Shown one piece after another: positions 16,256 through 24,604 of a stretch of DNA of 64,000 bases. The stretch's first letter is position 1. Every line of letters begins with the position of its first letter. Source of the stretch: JAXLWB01 sp046328715 (lineage in GTDB: Bacteria > Chloroflexota > Anaerolineae > Caldilineales > Caldilineaceae); the NCBI GenBank assembly GCA_046328715.1, contig JAXLWB010000003.1:124001-188000 (forward strand), given 5' to 3'. The position numbers and the translations under genes are program-made. The notes under the pieces were generated by a model. That model was not told where the DNA came from. It saw only the letters and a list, made by a program, of their open reading frames with translations, and did no database searches.

Positions 16256-17827
16256 TCATCCCTTCACAATCGTCTGGCTCTGCTCGCGCATGTAGCGCAG
16301 CAGGTACATCGTGCTGCCAGAGCCGATGCCGGTGGTGGTGCTGCCTTTCCAGCCGCCAAAGGGTTGGTAGCGGGGCCAAGCACCGGTAGTTGAACCGGTG
16401 GGTCGGTTGATATAGGTGACGCCAGTCTCGATGTTGTCGAGGAACCACTGGATCTCCTGCTCGTCTTCGCTGTAGAAACCGCTGGTCAAGCCAAAGGGTA
16501 CATCGTTGACCTGTTGCATCGCTTCCTTCAAATCACCAAAACTCGCCACGGTGATGATTGGAAGAAACATCTCTTGCTTCCAGAGTGGATGAGATTGCGG
16601 TAGATCGGCCACGACAGTAGGGGCGACAAAATAGCCATCCTTCTCCATCTCCAACGTCTCCCCACCAGTGGCGATCTGGGCACCACTCTGCTTCATGTCG
16701 GCAACGTTACGCTTGTAGTTTTCGTAGGCTTTGGCGGTGCTGACAGGGCCCATCCAATTTTCAGCTTTGCTGGGGTCGCCGATCTTGATCTTCTTGGCGG
16801 CTTCGGCTAACTTCTGGACAAACTGCTCCTTGATCGACTCGTGAACATAGACGCGCGAGCAGGCCGAACATTTCTGCCCTTGTAGACCAAAAGCGGAGCG
16901 GCTGACACCTTGGACTGCCTTGTCCAGGTTGGCGTTTTTGCTGACAATGGTGGCGTTCTTGCCACCCATTTCGGCGATGACTGGCCGTGCTGTAGGTCCT
17001 TGCGCCAATTTGCTGTAGATATCCATGCCCACCTTGTAGCTGCCGGTAAAAGTCACGCCTGCCACGTCCGGGTGATCCACCAGCAGCCGTCCCGTCTCCT
17101 TGTCGCCAGTGACGAAGTTGAAGACACCAGGCGGCAACCCAGCGTCAACAAAACATTGTGCCAGCAAAAGCGGACCAAAGGGCGTATCTTCGGCAGGTTT
17201 GAGCACCACCGTATTGCCTGTGACTAATGCAGCCGCCGTCGGACCGCCGGAGAGCGCAATCGGGAAGTTAAAGGGCGAGATCACCGCCCAGACACCATAG
17301 GACTTCATGACGCTCGTATTGCTGATCTTCTCATTCTCCTGGAGTTGAGGGGTGATGAAGCCGTTGTTCTGCTCCATCGAGTCGCAATAGACACGGATAA
17401 AGTCCGCGGCCTCTTCCACATCACCCAACGATTCGAGCCGATTCTTGCCCACTTCCATGGTATTGACTGCGCCGATTTCAAACATACGCTCGCCTACCAA
17501 CTCGACCACTTTGCGCAGTAGACGCACACGTTCCTGCCAGGGAGTGGCACGCCATTGAGGGTAGGCAGCTTTGGCGGCGGCCATCGCATCATTGATCTCC
17601 TGCTGCCGCCCCAACTGGAAGCGCCCCATGACCAACGAGGTATCGACGGGGCTACGCTTTTCAAATGTTTCCTGCGTCGAGCGCCATTCGCCGTTGATAT
17701 AGAGCTGATGGGTTTGTCCCATCCAGCCTTGGACCGTCGCCAAGGCTTCATCGAAATATTGGTCGATCAGTGGGTCAGGGCTGCCCAAGGTTGAATAGGT
17801 AATTTTGATTGGTTTGCGTTTAGACAT
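16256..17827 (-). CDS. Aldehyde dehydrogenase, 1-pyrroline-5-carboxylate dehydrogenase-like
   Basis: 523 residues from ATG 17827 with GGAG eight bases upstream. The cytoplasmic NAD(P)-dependent ALDH fold shows SPFNFPIAL, the cofactor loop VTFTGSYKVG, the general base Glu in IAEMGGKNATIV and the nucleophile in GLQGQKCSACSR. QGQKCSA and the C-terminal GGWKGSTTTGIGSGSTMYLLRYMREQSQT are characteristic of the RocA/PruA P5C-dehydrogenase clade, which oxidises glutamate semialdehyde to glutamate. The next gene upstream on the strand is a DAO-family oxidoreductase, so the two may form a proline or related amino-acid oxidation pair. A 167-bp inverted-repeat element lies between them. The exact substrate is inferred. 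Confidence 0.85.
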   Translation of the reverse strand: MSKRKPIKITYSTLGSPDPLIDQYFDEALATVQGWMGQTHQLYINGEWRSTQETFEKRSPVDTSLVMGRFQLGRQQEINDAMAAAKAAYPQWRATPWQERVRLLRKVVELVGERMFEIGAVNTMEVGKNRLESLGDVEEAADFIRVYCDSMEQNNGFITPQLQENEKISNTSVMKSYGVWAVISPFNFPIALSGGPTAAALVTGNTVVLKPAEDTPFGPLLLAQCFVDAGLPPGVFNFVTGDKETGRLLVDHPDVAGVTFTGSYKVGMDIYSKLAQGPTARPVIAEMGGKNATIVSKNANLDKAVQGVSRSAFGLQGQKCSACSRVYVHESIKEQFVQKLAEAAKKIKIGDPSKAENWMGPVSTAKAYENYKRNVADMKQSGAQIATGGETLEMEKDGYFVAPTVVADLPQSHPLWKQEMFLPIITVASFGDLKEAMQQVNDVPFGLTSGFYSEDEQEIQWFLDNIETGVTYINRPTGSTTGAWPRYQPFGGWKGSTTTGIGSGSTMYLLRYMREQSQTIVKG

Positions 17828-17854
17828 GAATGATTTCTCCGTATTTGATAGTGA

Positions 17855-18021
17855 GCGCGCTGCCAACGAATTAAGGGAGCGGATTGAACGGATTTGTATC
17901 TTTGCTAATCCGTCCCTGTTGGAAGTTTAACTTACCAAGTATGTCTATCGGTAAAGTCGTTGGAACGGATGGTGATCTGTGTAATCCGCTCAATCCGTTC
18001 CAAAAAATCCGTTGGCAGCGG
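17855..18021. mobile_element. MITE-like element with GCGCGCTGCCAACG terminal inverted repeats (empty copy)
   Basis: The left end gcgcgctgccaacgaatt with gggagcggattgaacgga and the right end aatccgctcaatccgttcc with aaatccgttggcagcgg are inverted over about 38 bp. The 167-bp interior has no gene. The same ends bound the 837-bp element at 30407-31243. The right end touches the TAG stop of the oxidoreductase. Confidence 0.75.
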
Positions 18022-19410
18022 CTATAATTGTCCTGTTGAACCCCAGCGGGCGAGCATTTGTCGATATGCTGGATCGTCGTAGCGGCTGAGTGCAAATTTG
18101 GGGACGTAGTCGGGTAAAGTAGCGCCAGTGACATGCGCCGCCAACAATTCACCGCCGGCCATCGCAGCCATCAGGCCAAAGCCGGAAAAGGCAGCACAGA
18201 TAAAAGCCCCTTCTATCGGTAAGGGGCCGATCAGCGGGCGATTCTCTTCAGTCTTGGTGTAATAGCCACCGTCGACGTAGAACTTGGGCAACCGTTGCCA
18301 ATAGGCTTTCAGACCGGGCACTAACTGCGACATGCCACGCATCACTATCTCGGGATAAAGTTCGTCCTCTGGCAGCGGCAAGATGGGCACATCGTAGCGA
18401 TGGCTGCTGTGATAGTCCCACAACATCAGCACACCCTGCGATTCATGGTAGCCCTCAGGGCGGAAGTGAATGCCCGCTGGAAAGGGCTGTGTGAGCCAAT
18501 GGGACTGGGGATTAGCCGCCAGTTCTGCCCGCTCCTCTTCCTCCCACTCCAGGCTGATTGGATCATCGAGGATAGTCAGACCAGCGTTACGCCCGATGAC
18601 GGCGCGCCGGTCGTCGAAGGCGGCCTTGAGATGCAGTTCAGAGAAGATCGGCAGGTTGAGTCCAAGCAGTTGCCCGACCTGTTTGGCAAAAGGACCAGCG
18701 GCATTGACGAAGGTGCCAGTCTCGATGCGGCGATTGGTGCCATCGGCTGCGGCAACGTGCACCGCAACCACCCGGTTGTGATGCAACTCTACCTGTGCCA
18801 CTCGTCCACTGACCAGTGTGGCTCCTTGGGCACGCGCTGCCTCAAGCAGAACCATACCAAGCTGCTGTCCACTAAACCAGCCGCAACGCCGAGCGTGCAG
18901 CACGGCGACAATATCACTCGACAGATAGGGAAACTCACGCCGAATGAGCGCAGGGTCGAGAATCAGATCGGCACCGGGCGGTTGATTACGATAACCAGTA
19001 TGCTGCGTAGGCTGATAGACTGGATCTTCAACAGTGCCCCGATAGATACGCACTTCGCCTGCGCCTTGTTGCTCGGCCAGCCGTGCTGTAGCCTCGTACT
19101 CAGCAATCTTGGCGGGGTTCTTCGTGGCATAGACATAGCCGCGGCGATTGAGCAGAATGCGATTCTGGGTTTCCTCTGCCACCTGCTCGATCAGGTCGAT
19201 GCTGCGATTCATATAGCGCACCATCGCATCGTCGGGGCCGGGCCACCAATTGCGATAGGCCTCGGTCGATTTGTCGCTGGTCAGGCTGAGAGGCGGGCGT
19301 TCGTCGACAAGCACAACGTTCTTCACGCCCTGTTTGACGACAAGATGGTAAGCGGCTGCAATGCCAGCAATGCCAGCCCCACAGATTAAAACGTCACAGG
19401 TTTGCGTCAT
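18022..19410 (-). CDS. FAD-dependent oxidoreductase, DAO (D-amino-acid/sarcosine oxidase) family
   Basis: 462 residues, ATG 19410. N-terminal dinucleotide-binding motif VLICGAGIAGIAAAYHL with acidic partner VLVDERPP; a second FAD contact is FVNAAGPFAKQVG; the C-terminal flavin loop is YYTKTEENRPLIGPLP followed by FICAAFSGFGLMAAMAGGELLA. The fold is that of DadA/SoxB-type enzymes that dehydrogenate amino or N-methyl-amino acids. The substrate is unknown. The downstream aldehyde dehydrogenase of P5C type suggests that the product is a semialdehyde or cyclic imine. hisE starts its stop 9 bp upstream, so it may be transcribed with the his genes. Confidence 0.85.
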   Translation of the reverse strand: MTQTCDVLICGAGIAGIAAAYHLVVKQGVKNVVLVDERPPLSLTSDKSTEAYRNWWPGPDDAMVRYMNRSIDLIEQVAEETQNRILLNRRGYVYATKNPAKIAEYEATARLAEQQGAGEVRIYRGTVEDPVYQPTQHTGYRNQPPGADLILDPALIRREFPYLSSDIVAVLHARRCGWFSGQQLGMVLLEAARAQGATLVSGRVAQVELHHNRVVAVHVAAADGTNRRIETGTFVNAAGPFAKQVGQLLGLNLPIFSELHLKAAFDDRRAVIGRNAGLTILDDPISLEWEEEERAELAANPQSHWLTQPFPAGIHFRPEGYHESQGVLMLWDYHSSHRYDVPILPLPEDELYPEIVMRGMSQLVPGLKAYWQRLPKFYVDGGYYTKTEENRPLIGPLPIEGAFICAAFSGFGLMAAMAGGELLAAHVTGATLPDYVPKFALSRYDDPAYRQMLARWGSTGQL

Positions 19411-19419
19411 AATCGGTTG

Positions 19420-19701
19420 CTACTTCACTCTGCGCGCCAATTCTTCCTCAATCTGAGACCATTCCAGCCCACGTGCAGCGAGCAAGACGAGGCTGTGATA
19501 GACCAGATCGGCCATCTCATAGATGACCCGATCATCGCCCTGTCCCTTGGCGGCGACGATGACTTCCACGACTTCCTCGCCCATCTTTTTGAGGATCTCA
19601 TTTTCGCCATCCGCAAAGAGTTTGGCGGTGTAGGAACCAGAGGGTGGATTGAGCTTGCGCGCTTGAATGGTGGTAAAGAGTGATTGGATTACGTTGCTCA
19701 T
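19420..19701 (-). CDS. hisE: Phosphoribosyl-ATP pyrophosphatase
   Basis: 93 residues from ATG 19701; the ten codons before it come from repeat sequence and were excluded. It hydrolyses phosphoribosyl-ATP to phosphoribosyl-AMP, the second step of histidine synthesis. The all-alpha MazG-like fold is shown by GSYTAKLFADGENEILKKMGEEVVEVIVAAK, with the metal-binding acidic helix EEVVEV and the partner EMADLVYHSLVLL. It is a stand-alone HisE, separate from HisI, which is encoded immediately upstream with a word hairpin in the gap. Confidence 0.94.
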   Translation of the reverse strand: MSNVIQSLFTTIQARKLNPPSGSYTAKLFADGENEILKKMGEEVVEVIVAAKGQGDDRVIYEMADLVYHSLVLLAARGLEWSQIEEELARRVK

Positions 19702-19708
19702 AGGACTC

Positions 19709-19787
19709 CAGACAAGGAAACAAGGAGGCAAGGAGAAGGGGAGAGTTCCTTACCCCCTTCTCCTTGTCTCCTTGTCTAGGTTGCGAG
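19709..19787. repeat. Word hairpin GACAAGGA between hisI and hisE
   Basis: agacaaggaaacaaggaggcaaggagaagggg and cccccttctccttgtctccttgtct are inverted arms built from 8-nt words. The right arm reaches into the last codons of hisI. Confidence 0.8.
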
Positions 19788-20108
19788 ATTTCGATAAAAA
19801 CAGCTCACTTCCCCCGTATGACAGGCCGGTCCGGCTGGATCGACCAGGATCAGTAGGGTGTCACCGTCACAGTCGAGACGGATGTCCACGACGGTTTGGA
19901 TGTTGCCGCTGGTGTCACCTTTGTGCCAAAACTGCTGGCGGCTACGGCTCCAGAAAACAGTCTGGCCGATTTCAATTGTGCGGCGTAGACTTTCTTCATT
20001 CATCCAGGCCATCATCAGGACTTGTTTGGTCTGTGCATCCTGGACGATAGCGGGAACAAGGCCAGATGTGTCATATTTAAGGGAGGAAAAAAGTTCGGAT
20101 TGGGTCAT
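19776..20108 (-). CDS. hisI: Phosphoribosyl-AMP cyclohydrolase
   Basis: 110 residues, ATG 20108. It opens the adenine ring of phosphoribosyl-AMP in histidine synthesis. Signatures in order: VLMMAWMNEESL, TVFWSRSRQQFWHKGDTSGN, the Mg site IRLDCDGDTLLILVD and the zinc cysteines in GPACHTGEVSCF. All are intact. It is cytoplasmic, and hisE follows on the same strand. The last codons (RNLAT) lie in the arm of the neighbouring hairpin. Confidence 0.96.
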   Translation of the reverse strand: MTQSELFSSLKYDTSGLVPAIVQDAQTKQVLMMAWMNEESLRRTIEIGQTVFWSRSRQQFWHKGDTSGNIQTVVDIRLDCDGDTLLILVDPAGPACHTGEVSCFYRNLAT

Positions 20109-20169
20109 GAAAAGTTCAGACTAACGATTGATTGCGTTGTAAATTATGTCTTTTGGCAGAAGGTGGAGC

Positions 20170-20264
20170 TGTCATTCTGAGGAGCGGCTGTTTGCGAAGA
20201 AGAATCTTGGTTGGTCAGACAACGTAAGATTCTTCGCTCGAAACTGCCCTTGCTCAGAATGACA
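20170..20264. repeat. TGTCATTC palindromic repeat (copy B)
   Basis: tgtcattctgaggagcggctgt and the complementary end gctcagaatgaca bracket agaatcttgg...gtaagattctt. It lies in the 210-bp gap between hisF and hisI. Confidence 0.8.
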
Positions 20265-20319
20265 GGTTTCACTGCTACTGAAAGACCCAATTTACAGGTA
20301 TTGAACTTCAGAAAATCCC

Positions 20320-21108
20320 TTACTCTCGATTCATACGGATCGTAACGCCTGCCTTGTCGCAGTGTTCTTTGACTTGGCGAATGCGCAGTTCGTTGAAGTG
20401 AAAAAGGCTGGCAGCGAGTGCGGCAGCAGCGCCGCCGTCGGTTAGGGCCTGAACGAAGTGGTCGGCATTGCCCGCGCCACCGCTGGCGATAACGGGAATG
20501 CGCACGGCGTTGCTGATAGCACGCGTCAAGTCGAGATCATAGCCTTCTTTGGTGCCGTCCCCATCCATCGAGGTTAATAAGATCTCGCCGCCACCACGTG
20601 CTTCGACTTCTTTCGCCCATTCGATGGCGTCGATGCCAGTGTTGATACGTCCACCGCTCACATAGACGTCCCAACCTGGGCCACGTGCGTCCTGGTCAGC
20701 GCCAAAACGGCGGCGGGCGTCGATCGCCACGACAATACATTGGCTGCCAAAACGTTTGGCACCTTCCGAAATGAGGGCAGGATTTTTCACAGCCGCGCTA
20801 TTGATGCTTACCTTATCGGCACCAGCCAGCAGAAGAGCGCGCATATCTTCCACACTGCGGATGCCTCCACCCACTGTAAAGGGGATAAAAACTGTGTCTG
20901 CCACGCGGCGCACCATGTCGATCACAGTGTCACGGGCCTCGTGGGTCGCCGTTATGTCGAGAAAGACGAGTTCGTCAGCCCCTTCGGCGTCGTAGACCTG
21001 GGCTTGAGCAACTGGATCGCCCGCATCCACCAGATCAACAAAGTTGATGCCCTTGACTACGCGGCCATCTTTTACATCTAAACAAGGTATGATTCTCTTG
21101 GCAAGCAT
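20320..21108 (-). CDS. hisF: Imidazole glycerol phosphate synthase, cyclase subunit
   Basis: 262 residues from ATG 21108 (MLAKRIIPCLDVKDGRVVKG); the longer frame is repeat-derived. The (beta/alpha)8 barrel keeps catalytic Asp in IPCLDV and Asp in CIVVAIDARR, with phosphate-binding GGGIRS and IPVIASGGAGNADHFV. With HisH it converts PRFAR and ammonia to imidazole glycerol phosphate and AICAR. It is cytoplasmic. hisH is three genes upstream rather than adjacent, so the HisHF complex is encoded in a loosely arranged cluster. Confidence 0.97.
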   Translation of the reverse strand: MLAKRIIPCLDVKDGRVVKGINFVDLVDAGDPVAQAQVYDAEGADELVFLDITATHEARDTVIDMVRRVADTVFIPFTVGGGIRSVEDMRALLLAGADKVSINSAAVKNPALISEGAKRFGSQCIVVAIDARRRFGADQDARGPGWDVYVSGGRINTGIDAIEWAKEVEARGGGEILLTSMDGDGTKEGYDLDLTRAISNAVRIPVIASGGAGNADHFVQALTDGGAAAALAASLFHFNELRIRQVKEHCDKAGVTIRMNRE

Positions 21109-21120
21109 GCCAAGATTGTA

Positions 21121-21188
21121 ACATGGAGGTTGGGAGATTGGGAGATTGGGGAAGGGTAATTGAGTAATTACGCCATTACTCAATTACC
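21121..21188. repeat. Hairpin at the hisA-like stop, with GGGAGATTG words
   Basis: ggtaattgagtaat (21155-21168) and attactcaattacc (21175-21188) pair perfectly around 6 nt, and the stop codon of the HisA-NUDIX gene is inside the stem. ttgggagattgggagattgggg lies beside it without a matching arm. Confidence 0.7.
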
Positions 21189-22369
21189 AAGGTCAAGTGT
21201 TCTAGTGCGCTTTCCAACACAGGCAGTTGTTCGCTCCCGGTTTCGGCAATCAAGGTCAGCGCTTCGTCTGGAGAAGCCCACAGCGCCTCACAGTGGTTTT
21301 CATTGCTCAAAACGATCTCACCTTCGTGAACTCGCCCCAAGAAAAAGGTTATCAGGCGGTTGATATGATAGTCACGAAAGCGGCGCATGAACTGCAACGG
21401 AAAGCCCGGAGCAGGGTGAAACTCCGCCAACTGCAAATTGGTTTGTGAAGAAAATTCACGTTGGGCGCATTCGGCAAGTGTTTCTGATGGCTCCAAGTGG
21501 CCGCGCGGCAACTGCCACTGCTCCAAGGCATAGTTATAAATGATCAGAATCTGAAGTCCTTCCTCAGCCTGACGATAAGGAATAATTCCTGCGCTATGAC
21601 GAATCAAGGGCGCTTTGCCAAGGGAGATCAAATGCTTCAAGTCGAATGCATGTGGGATCTGTGAGAGATGGATGACCGCCCCATCAATGTTGTAGTATTC
21701 CTGCTCCTTGAGAAGTTCGATGTCGTGGAGACAGCCCACCCCATTGGCAATGATTTGCAGGCCCGTTGAGTCGCCCAGGCGCGCCATCGCTTCGACATTG
21801 ATTGTACTCAGCGGATCTGTATTGCTATAGAGCACTTTGCGCACGCCCATGGCATACATTCGATGCCCCATCTCCACACTGTCCATCCCGCGTTGCAAGT
21901 TCGAGTGAGGCATGGCAACGATTCCATCTCGCGCATGCAAACTCACGACAATGCGTTCAGATCCCCATTGGCGGATCGCTTCGCAAAGCAAGTTAGGTTT
22001 CTCAAGCACTACGGAGCCCAATATCACACGATCGGCCCCCAGTTCGATCGCTTGGCGGATACTATCCAGCGTGCGCAACCCACCACAAAACTGAATCGGT
22101 TGCTGAATTCTCTCACGTATGTCACGCAAGACCTGTAGGTTGATTGTTAACGGATCTGGTGAAGGCAACGTTGAGCCAATCGGGATATATTTAGTGGCGG
22201 CAGAGGCACCGTCCAGGTTTACCAAATATAGCCATTCTGCACCTTGCGCAGCACAGCTTTGGGCGAGGGGAATCGGATCGTCATCTAGGTCACTGAGGTC
22301 TTCTGCACTGCTCTGGCGCGTGCGAACGACGCGTCCTTGCTTAATGTCAATAGCTGGATAAATGATCAC
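21176..22369 (-). CDS. HisA-like (beta/alpha)8 domain fused to a NUDIX-like domain
   Basis: 397 residues from GTG 22369 (MIIYPAIDIKQGRVVR, the normal HisA opening); a GTG at 22417 is possible. Residues 1-250 are HisA-like, the isomerase for ProFAR in histidine synthesis: Asp8 is kept in YPAIDI and the phosphate loop in FCGGLR. However, the position of the second catalytic Asp reads VSLHARDG (His145), the second phosphate loop is ANGVGCLHD instead of SGG, and the usual TDI-rDGT loop is YSNTDPLST. Residues about 265-397 are NUDIX-like, with GHLEPSETLAECAQREFSS: the box keeps G-x5-E-x7-RE but lacks the EE pair. The gene sits where hisA would be. Either it is a diverged but working HisA, or a regulatory or dead paralogue. 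Confidence 0.75.
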   Translation of the reverse strand: MIIYPAIDIKQGRVVRTRQSSAEDLSDLDDDPIPLAQSCAAQGAEWLYLVNLDGASAATKYIPIGSTLPSPDPLTINLQVLRDIRERIQQPIQFCGGLRTLDSIRQAIELGADRVILGSVVLEKPNLLCEAIRQWGSERIVVSLHARDGIVAMPHSNLQRGMDSVEMGHRMYAMGVRKVLYSNTDPLSTINVEAMARLGDSTGLQIIANGVGCLHDIELLKEQEYYNIDGAVIHLSQIPHAFDLKHLISLGKAPLIRHSAGIIPYRQAEEGLQILIIYNYALEQWQLPRGHLEPSETLAECAQREFSSQTNLQLAEFHPAPGFPLQFMRRFRDYHINRLITFFLGRVHEGEIVLSNENHCEALWASPDEALTLIAETGSEQLPVLESALEHLTLVIE

Positions 22370-22619
22370 TATAGAACTCGCTCGATAGATGAATATTCGT
22401 ACGTGACGAATGGCCACAACTCAGTAGCACCTTGTCGATTCAGAAGGCGTTACTGACTTCGCAACCTAGCCATTGCGCGTGCCTGTACAAAGACAAATCG
22501 ACCTTTTGCACAGGTACAGCACTAGAATATCATACCTTTTGGGCGACTAACGTAACCAATACTCCTCGTTGGACAAACACTTGTCCAAATTATTCAGATT
22601 CAGGCTGATTCATTCTAGT

Positions 22620-22712
22620 TTCCGATGATCCGTGATGCGTAATCTCTGAAACTTTTCACTGACTTTCACGAATCAGGTATCACAGGTCATGGATCATGTA
22701 ATCAATCAAGGA
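22620..22712. repeat. Word hairpin TGATCCGTGAT upstream of the HisA-like gene
   Basis: The left arm gatgatccgtgatgcgtaatc and the right arm cacgaatcaggtatcacaggtcatggatcatgtaatc share complementary words of about 7-8 nt. The remainder of the 362-bp gap between the HisA-NUDIX start and the phosphatase stop shows nothing that I recognise. Confidence 0.45.
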
Positions 22713-22731
22713 ATCAGCACAACGATCGAGT

Positions 22732-23313
22732 TTACCCACGTCGAGCGTAGCCCGCAACAGGAAGGAAATCTTGGAGGAGTTGGCGCTTCTCTGGATCAAC
22801 CAGGGCGACGGCAGCAAAGCTCAACTGTTGCCAGTCCGTGAAATCGACATGAGCGTTGCCCAGGAGATAAGCGCGGTAAAGACTCAAGGTTAAGCCGTGT
22901 CCGACAAGGGCGACCGTCTTTCCGGTAAAGTATGCACAGAGGTAATTGATGGCAGCCAAAACACGCTGGAGCGCATCCTGCGCCGACTCCCAGCCATGAA
23001 TCGAGTGGGTCGGCTCGGCAAAGAGCTTACGTACACGCTCGCCGTACTCTTCGTTCGTCACCCAGCCGACACGACGAAGCTCATTCAGTCGTTGATCCTC
23101 GTACACGGGCAGAGCGCGTTGTGCAAGGACTGGGCCGATCGTCAAGCGGGTCTTTGCCTCCGTGCTTAAGACAATTTGTTCAACCTGCTCCCAAAACGGC
23201 TGCTGTGCCAGCAGGGATGCCTGTTCACGCCCTTTCGGCGAAAGCTGCCAGACGGTTGCATCTTCACTAGGCTGGGCTTGTGTATGCGCGTGCGTGATCA
23301 GATAGAGTTGCAT
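22732..23313 (-). CDS. Histidine phosphatase (phosphoglycerate mutase-like) superfamily protein
   Basis: 193 residues from ATG 23313, preceded by AGGGGAACAAG; it overlaps the end of hisH by 47 bp, so the two are translationally linked. The fold is recognised from MQLYLITHAHT (the RHG motif region), LSPKGREQASLLA, LSTEAKTRLTIGPV, LNELRRVGW and the second catalytic site TVALVGHGLTLSL. The first His (His8) and the second are kept, but Arg of the RHG motif is Thr7 and Gly is Ala9. Position inside a his cluster that lacks a visible histidinol-phosphate phosphatase makes that role an attractive guess. The altered pocket argues for caution. Confidence 0.75.
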   Translation of the reverse strand: MQLYLITHAHTQAQPSEDATVWQLSPKGREQASLLAQQPFWEQVEQIVLSTEAKTRLTIGPVLAQRALPVYEDQRLNELRRVGWVTNEEYGERVRKLFAEPTHSIHGWESAQDALQRVLAAINYLCAYFTGKTVALVGHGLTLSLYRAYLLGNAHVDFTDWQQLSFAAVALVDPEKRQLLQDFLPVAGYARRG

Positions 23314-23971
23314 CTTGTTCCCCTGCTGCAATCATCTTCAGAAAGTTGCTGAGGATGTGCAACCCAACCCGGTGACTCTTCTCTGGGTGCGGTTGGATGC
23401 CCCATGCGTTCTTGTAGCGCACAATACTCGGATAGTCGATGCCATAGTCGGTGGATGCAAGTACCGCTTCTGGCGCTTCGGCGTCACAATAATAACTATG
23501 CGCAAAATAGGCATATTCTCCATCGGGCACGCCTTCCATCAGCGGGTCATCACGACGGCGATGAAGCTGATTCCAACCGATCTGAGGCACCCGCAGCACT
23601 CGCTCGGGCGCAGCGGGATCGGGCATAGCTTCCGGGAAGCGACGCACATGGCCAGGAATCAAATGCAAGCCTTCATGTTGCCCCATCTCTTCGCTCGAAT
23701 CGAAAAGCAATTGCATGCCGACGCAAATACCGAGCAAGGGCAAACCGGCATGAACAGCTTCGAGGAGTGGTTGCTCAAAACCTTGCCTGCGTAGGTTATC
23801 CACACTGTCACCAAAGGCCCCTTGCCCCGGCAGGACGATGGCACGCCAACGCAGAAAGTCCGTCGGGGCATCGACGATGTCGACCGGGATCTTCAGCGGC
23901 AGGGCGACATGCTCAAAAGACTTATAGACACTGCGCAGATTACCGACACCATAATCGATGATTGCAATCAT
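23267..23971 (-). CDS. hisH: Imidazole glycerol phosphate synthase, glutamine amidotransferase subunit
   Basis: 234 residues, ATG 23971. Class I glutaminase: opening IAIIDYGVGNLRSV, LPGQGAFGDSVDNL, nucleophile Cys in LLGICVGMQLLFDSSEE, YFAHSYYC and the His-Glu pair in IQPHPEKSHRVGL. It delivers ammonia to HisF. It is about 25-30 residues longer than many HisH proteins, owing to an insertion in FPEAMPDPAAPERVLRV and a C-terminal extension of about 20 residues that overlaps the following gene. Confidence 0.96.
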   Translation of the reverse strand: MIAIIDYGVGNLRSVYKSFEHVALPLKIPVDIVDAPTDFLRWRAIVLPGQGAFGDSVDNLRRQGFEQPLLEAVHAGLPLLGICVGMQLLFDSSEEMGQHEGLHLIPGHVRRFPEAMPDPAAPERVLRVPQIGWNQLHRRRDDPLMEGVPDGEYAYFAHSYYCDAEAPEAVLASTDYGIDYPSIVRYKNAWGIQPHPEKSHRVGLHILSNFLKMIAAGEQDATLSDHARAYTSPA

Positions 23972-23976
23972 AAGGT

Positions 23977-24477
23977 TTATATAGCAAAATTACGGACAAG
24001 TGGGGGTGGGAAACGGCGCTGCGAGATCGACAGGGTAAGTCGGCGCAGTCTTTGTTCTGCATGTTCGACATCCGTGGAAGAAATGTTTTGGCCGATGACA
24101 GCTTGTTCAAAGTGATCTTCATTTAGCACGGTCATATGCCCAGCCACATCCAACCAGAGCCCCAGAATGAGGTCAGTTGCACTCCAATGCGTATCGCGGC
24201 GACGCCAGGTCGTGGAGATCGGCATATAGTAGCCGACAGGTTTGCGCTGTGGATCGAAATATTTCTCGATCAGTTGCTCGCCTTCGGCAAACCAAAAGCG
24301 AAACCAAACAAAACCGGTCGCAGCCACCAATTGGCCAGCGATTCGCTGTTCAGGCGCGTTACGATCCCAACTGGCTCGTTCAACCAGAAGGTCATCCAAT
24401 AATTCAGATCGGTAGTCCACCATATATGGCGCGCGTTGCCACACACCACTGGTAAAGGTTGAGGAATTTTCAGCCAC
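23977..24477 (-). CDS. DUF402 family protein
   Basis: About 166 residues if it starts at GTG 24477 (AGGAC upstream); the start is uncertain because the frame runs on into a word hairpin to 24594. DUF402 features: RFWFAEGEQLIEKYFDPQRKPVGYYMPIST, then TDLILGLWLDVAGHMTVLNEDHFEQA, matching the conserved D-L-x-L-D-x-x-x-D-E-D-E-F pattern (here NEDHF). Known members include phosphatases for nucleoside di/triphosphates and the RNA-binding domain of FAU-1. It lies 5 bp upstream of hisH. Confidence 0.75.
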   Translation of the reverse strand: MAENSSTFTSGVWQRAPYMVDYRSELLDDLLVERASWDRNAPEQRIAGQLVAATGFVWFRFWFAEGEQLIEKYFDPQRKPVGYYMPISTTWRRRDTHWSATDLILGLWLDVAGHMTVLNEDHFEQAVIGQNISSTDVEHAEQRLRRLTLSISQRRFPPPLVRNFAI

Positions 24478-24500
24478 GCGAAAAGTCAGTCCTGAGAATG

Positions 24501-24604
24501 AGTGGATCAGTGAGGCAGTGAGGCAGTAAGTCGGTAGGACAGTGATCAGTAAAATTGCCCACTGACTTACTGTCTTACTGTCCGACTGTCTCACTGATTG
24601 ACTC
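24501..24604. repeat. Word hairpin CAGTGAGG/CAGTAAGT
   Basis: agtggatcagtgaggcagtgaggcagtaagtcggtaggacagtgatcag and actgacttactgtcttactgtccgactgtctcactgattgact are inverted arms of short words. It separates the nitrilase-like gene from the DUF402 gene. Confidence 0.8.
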
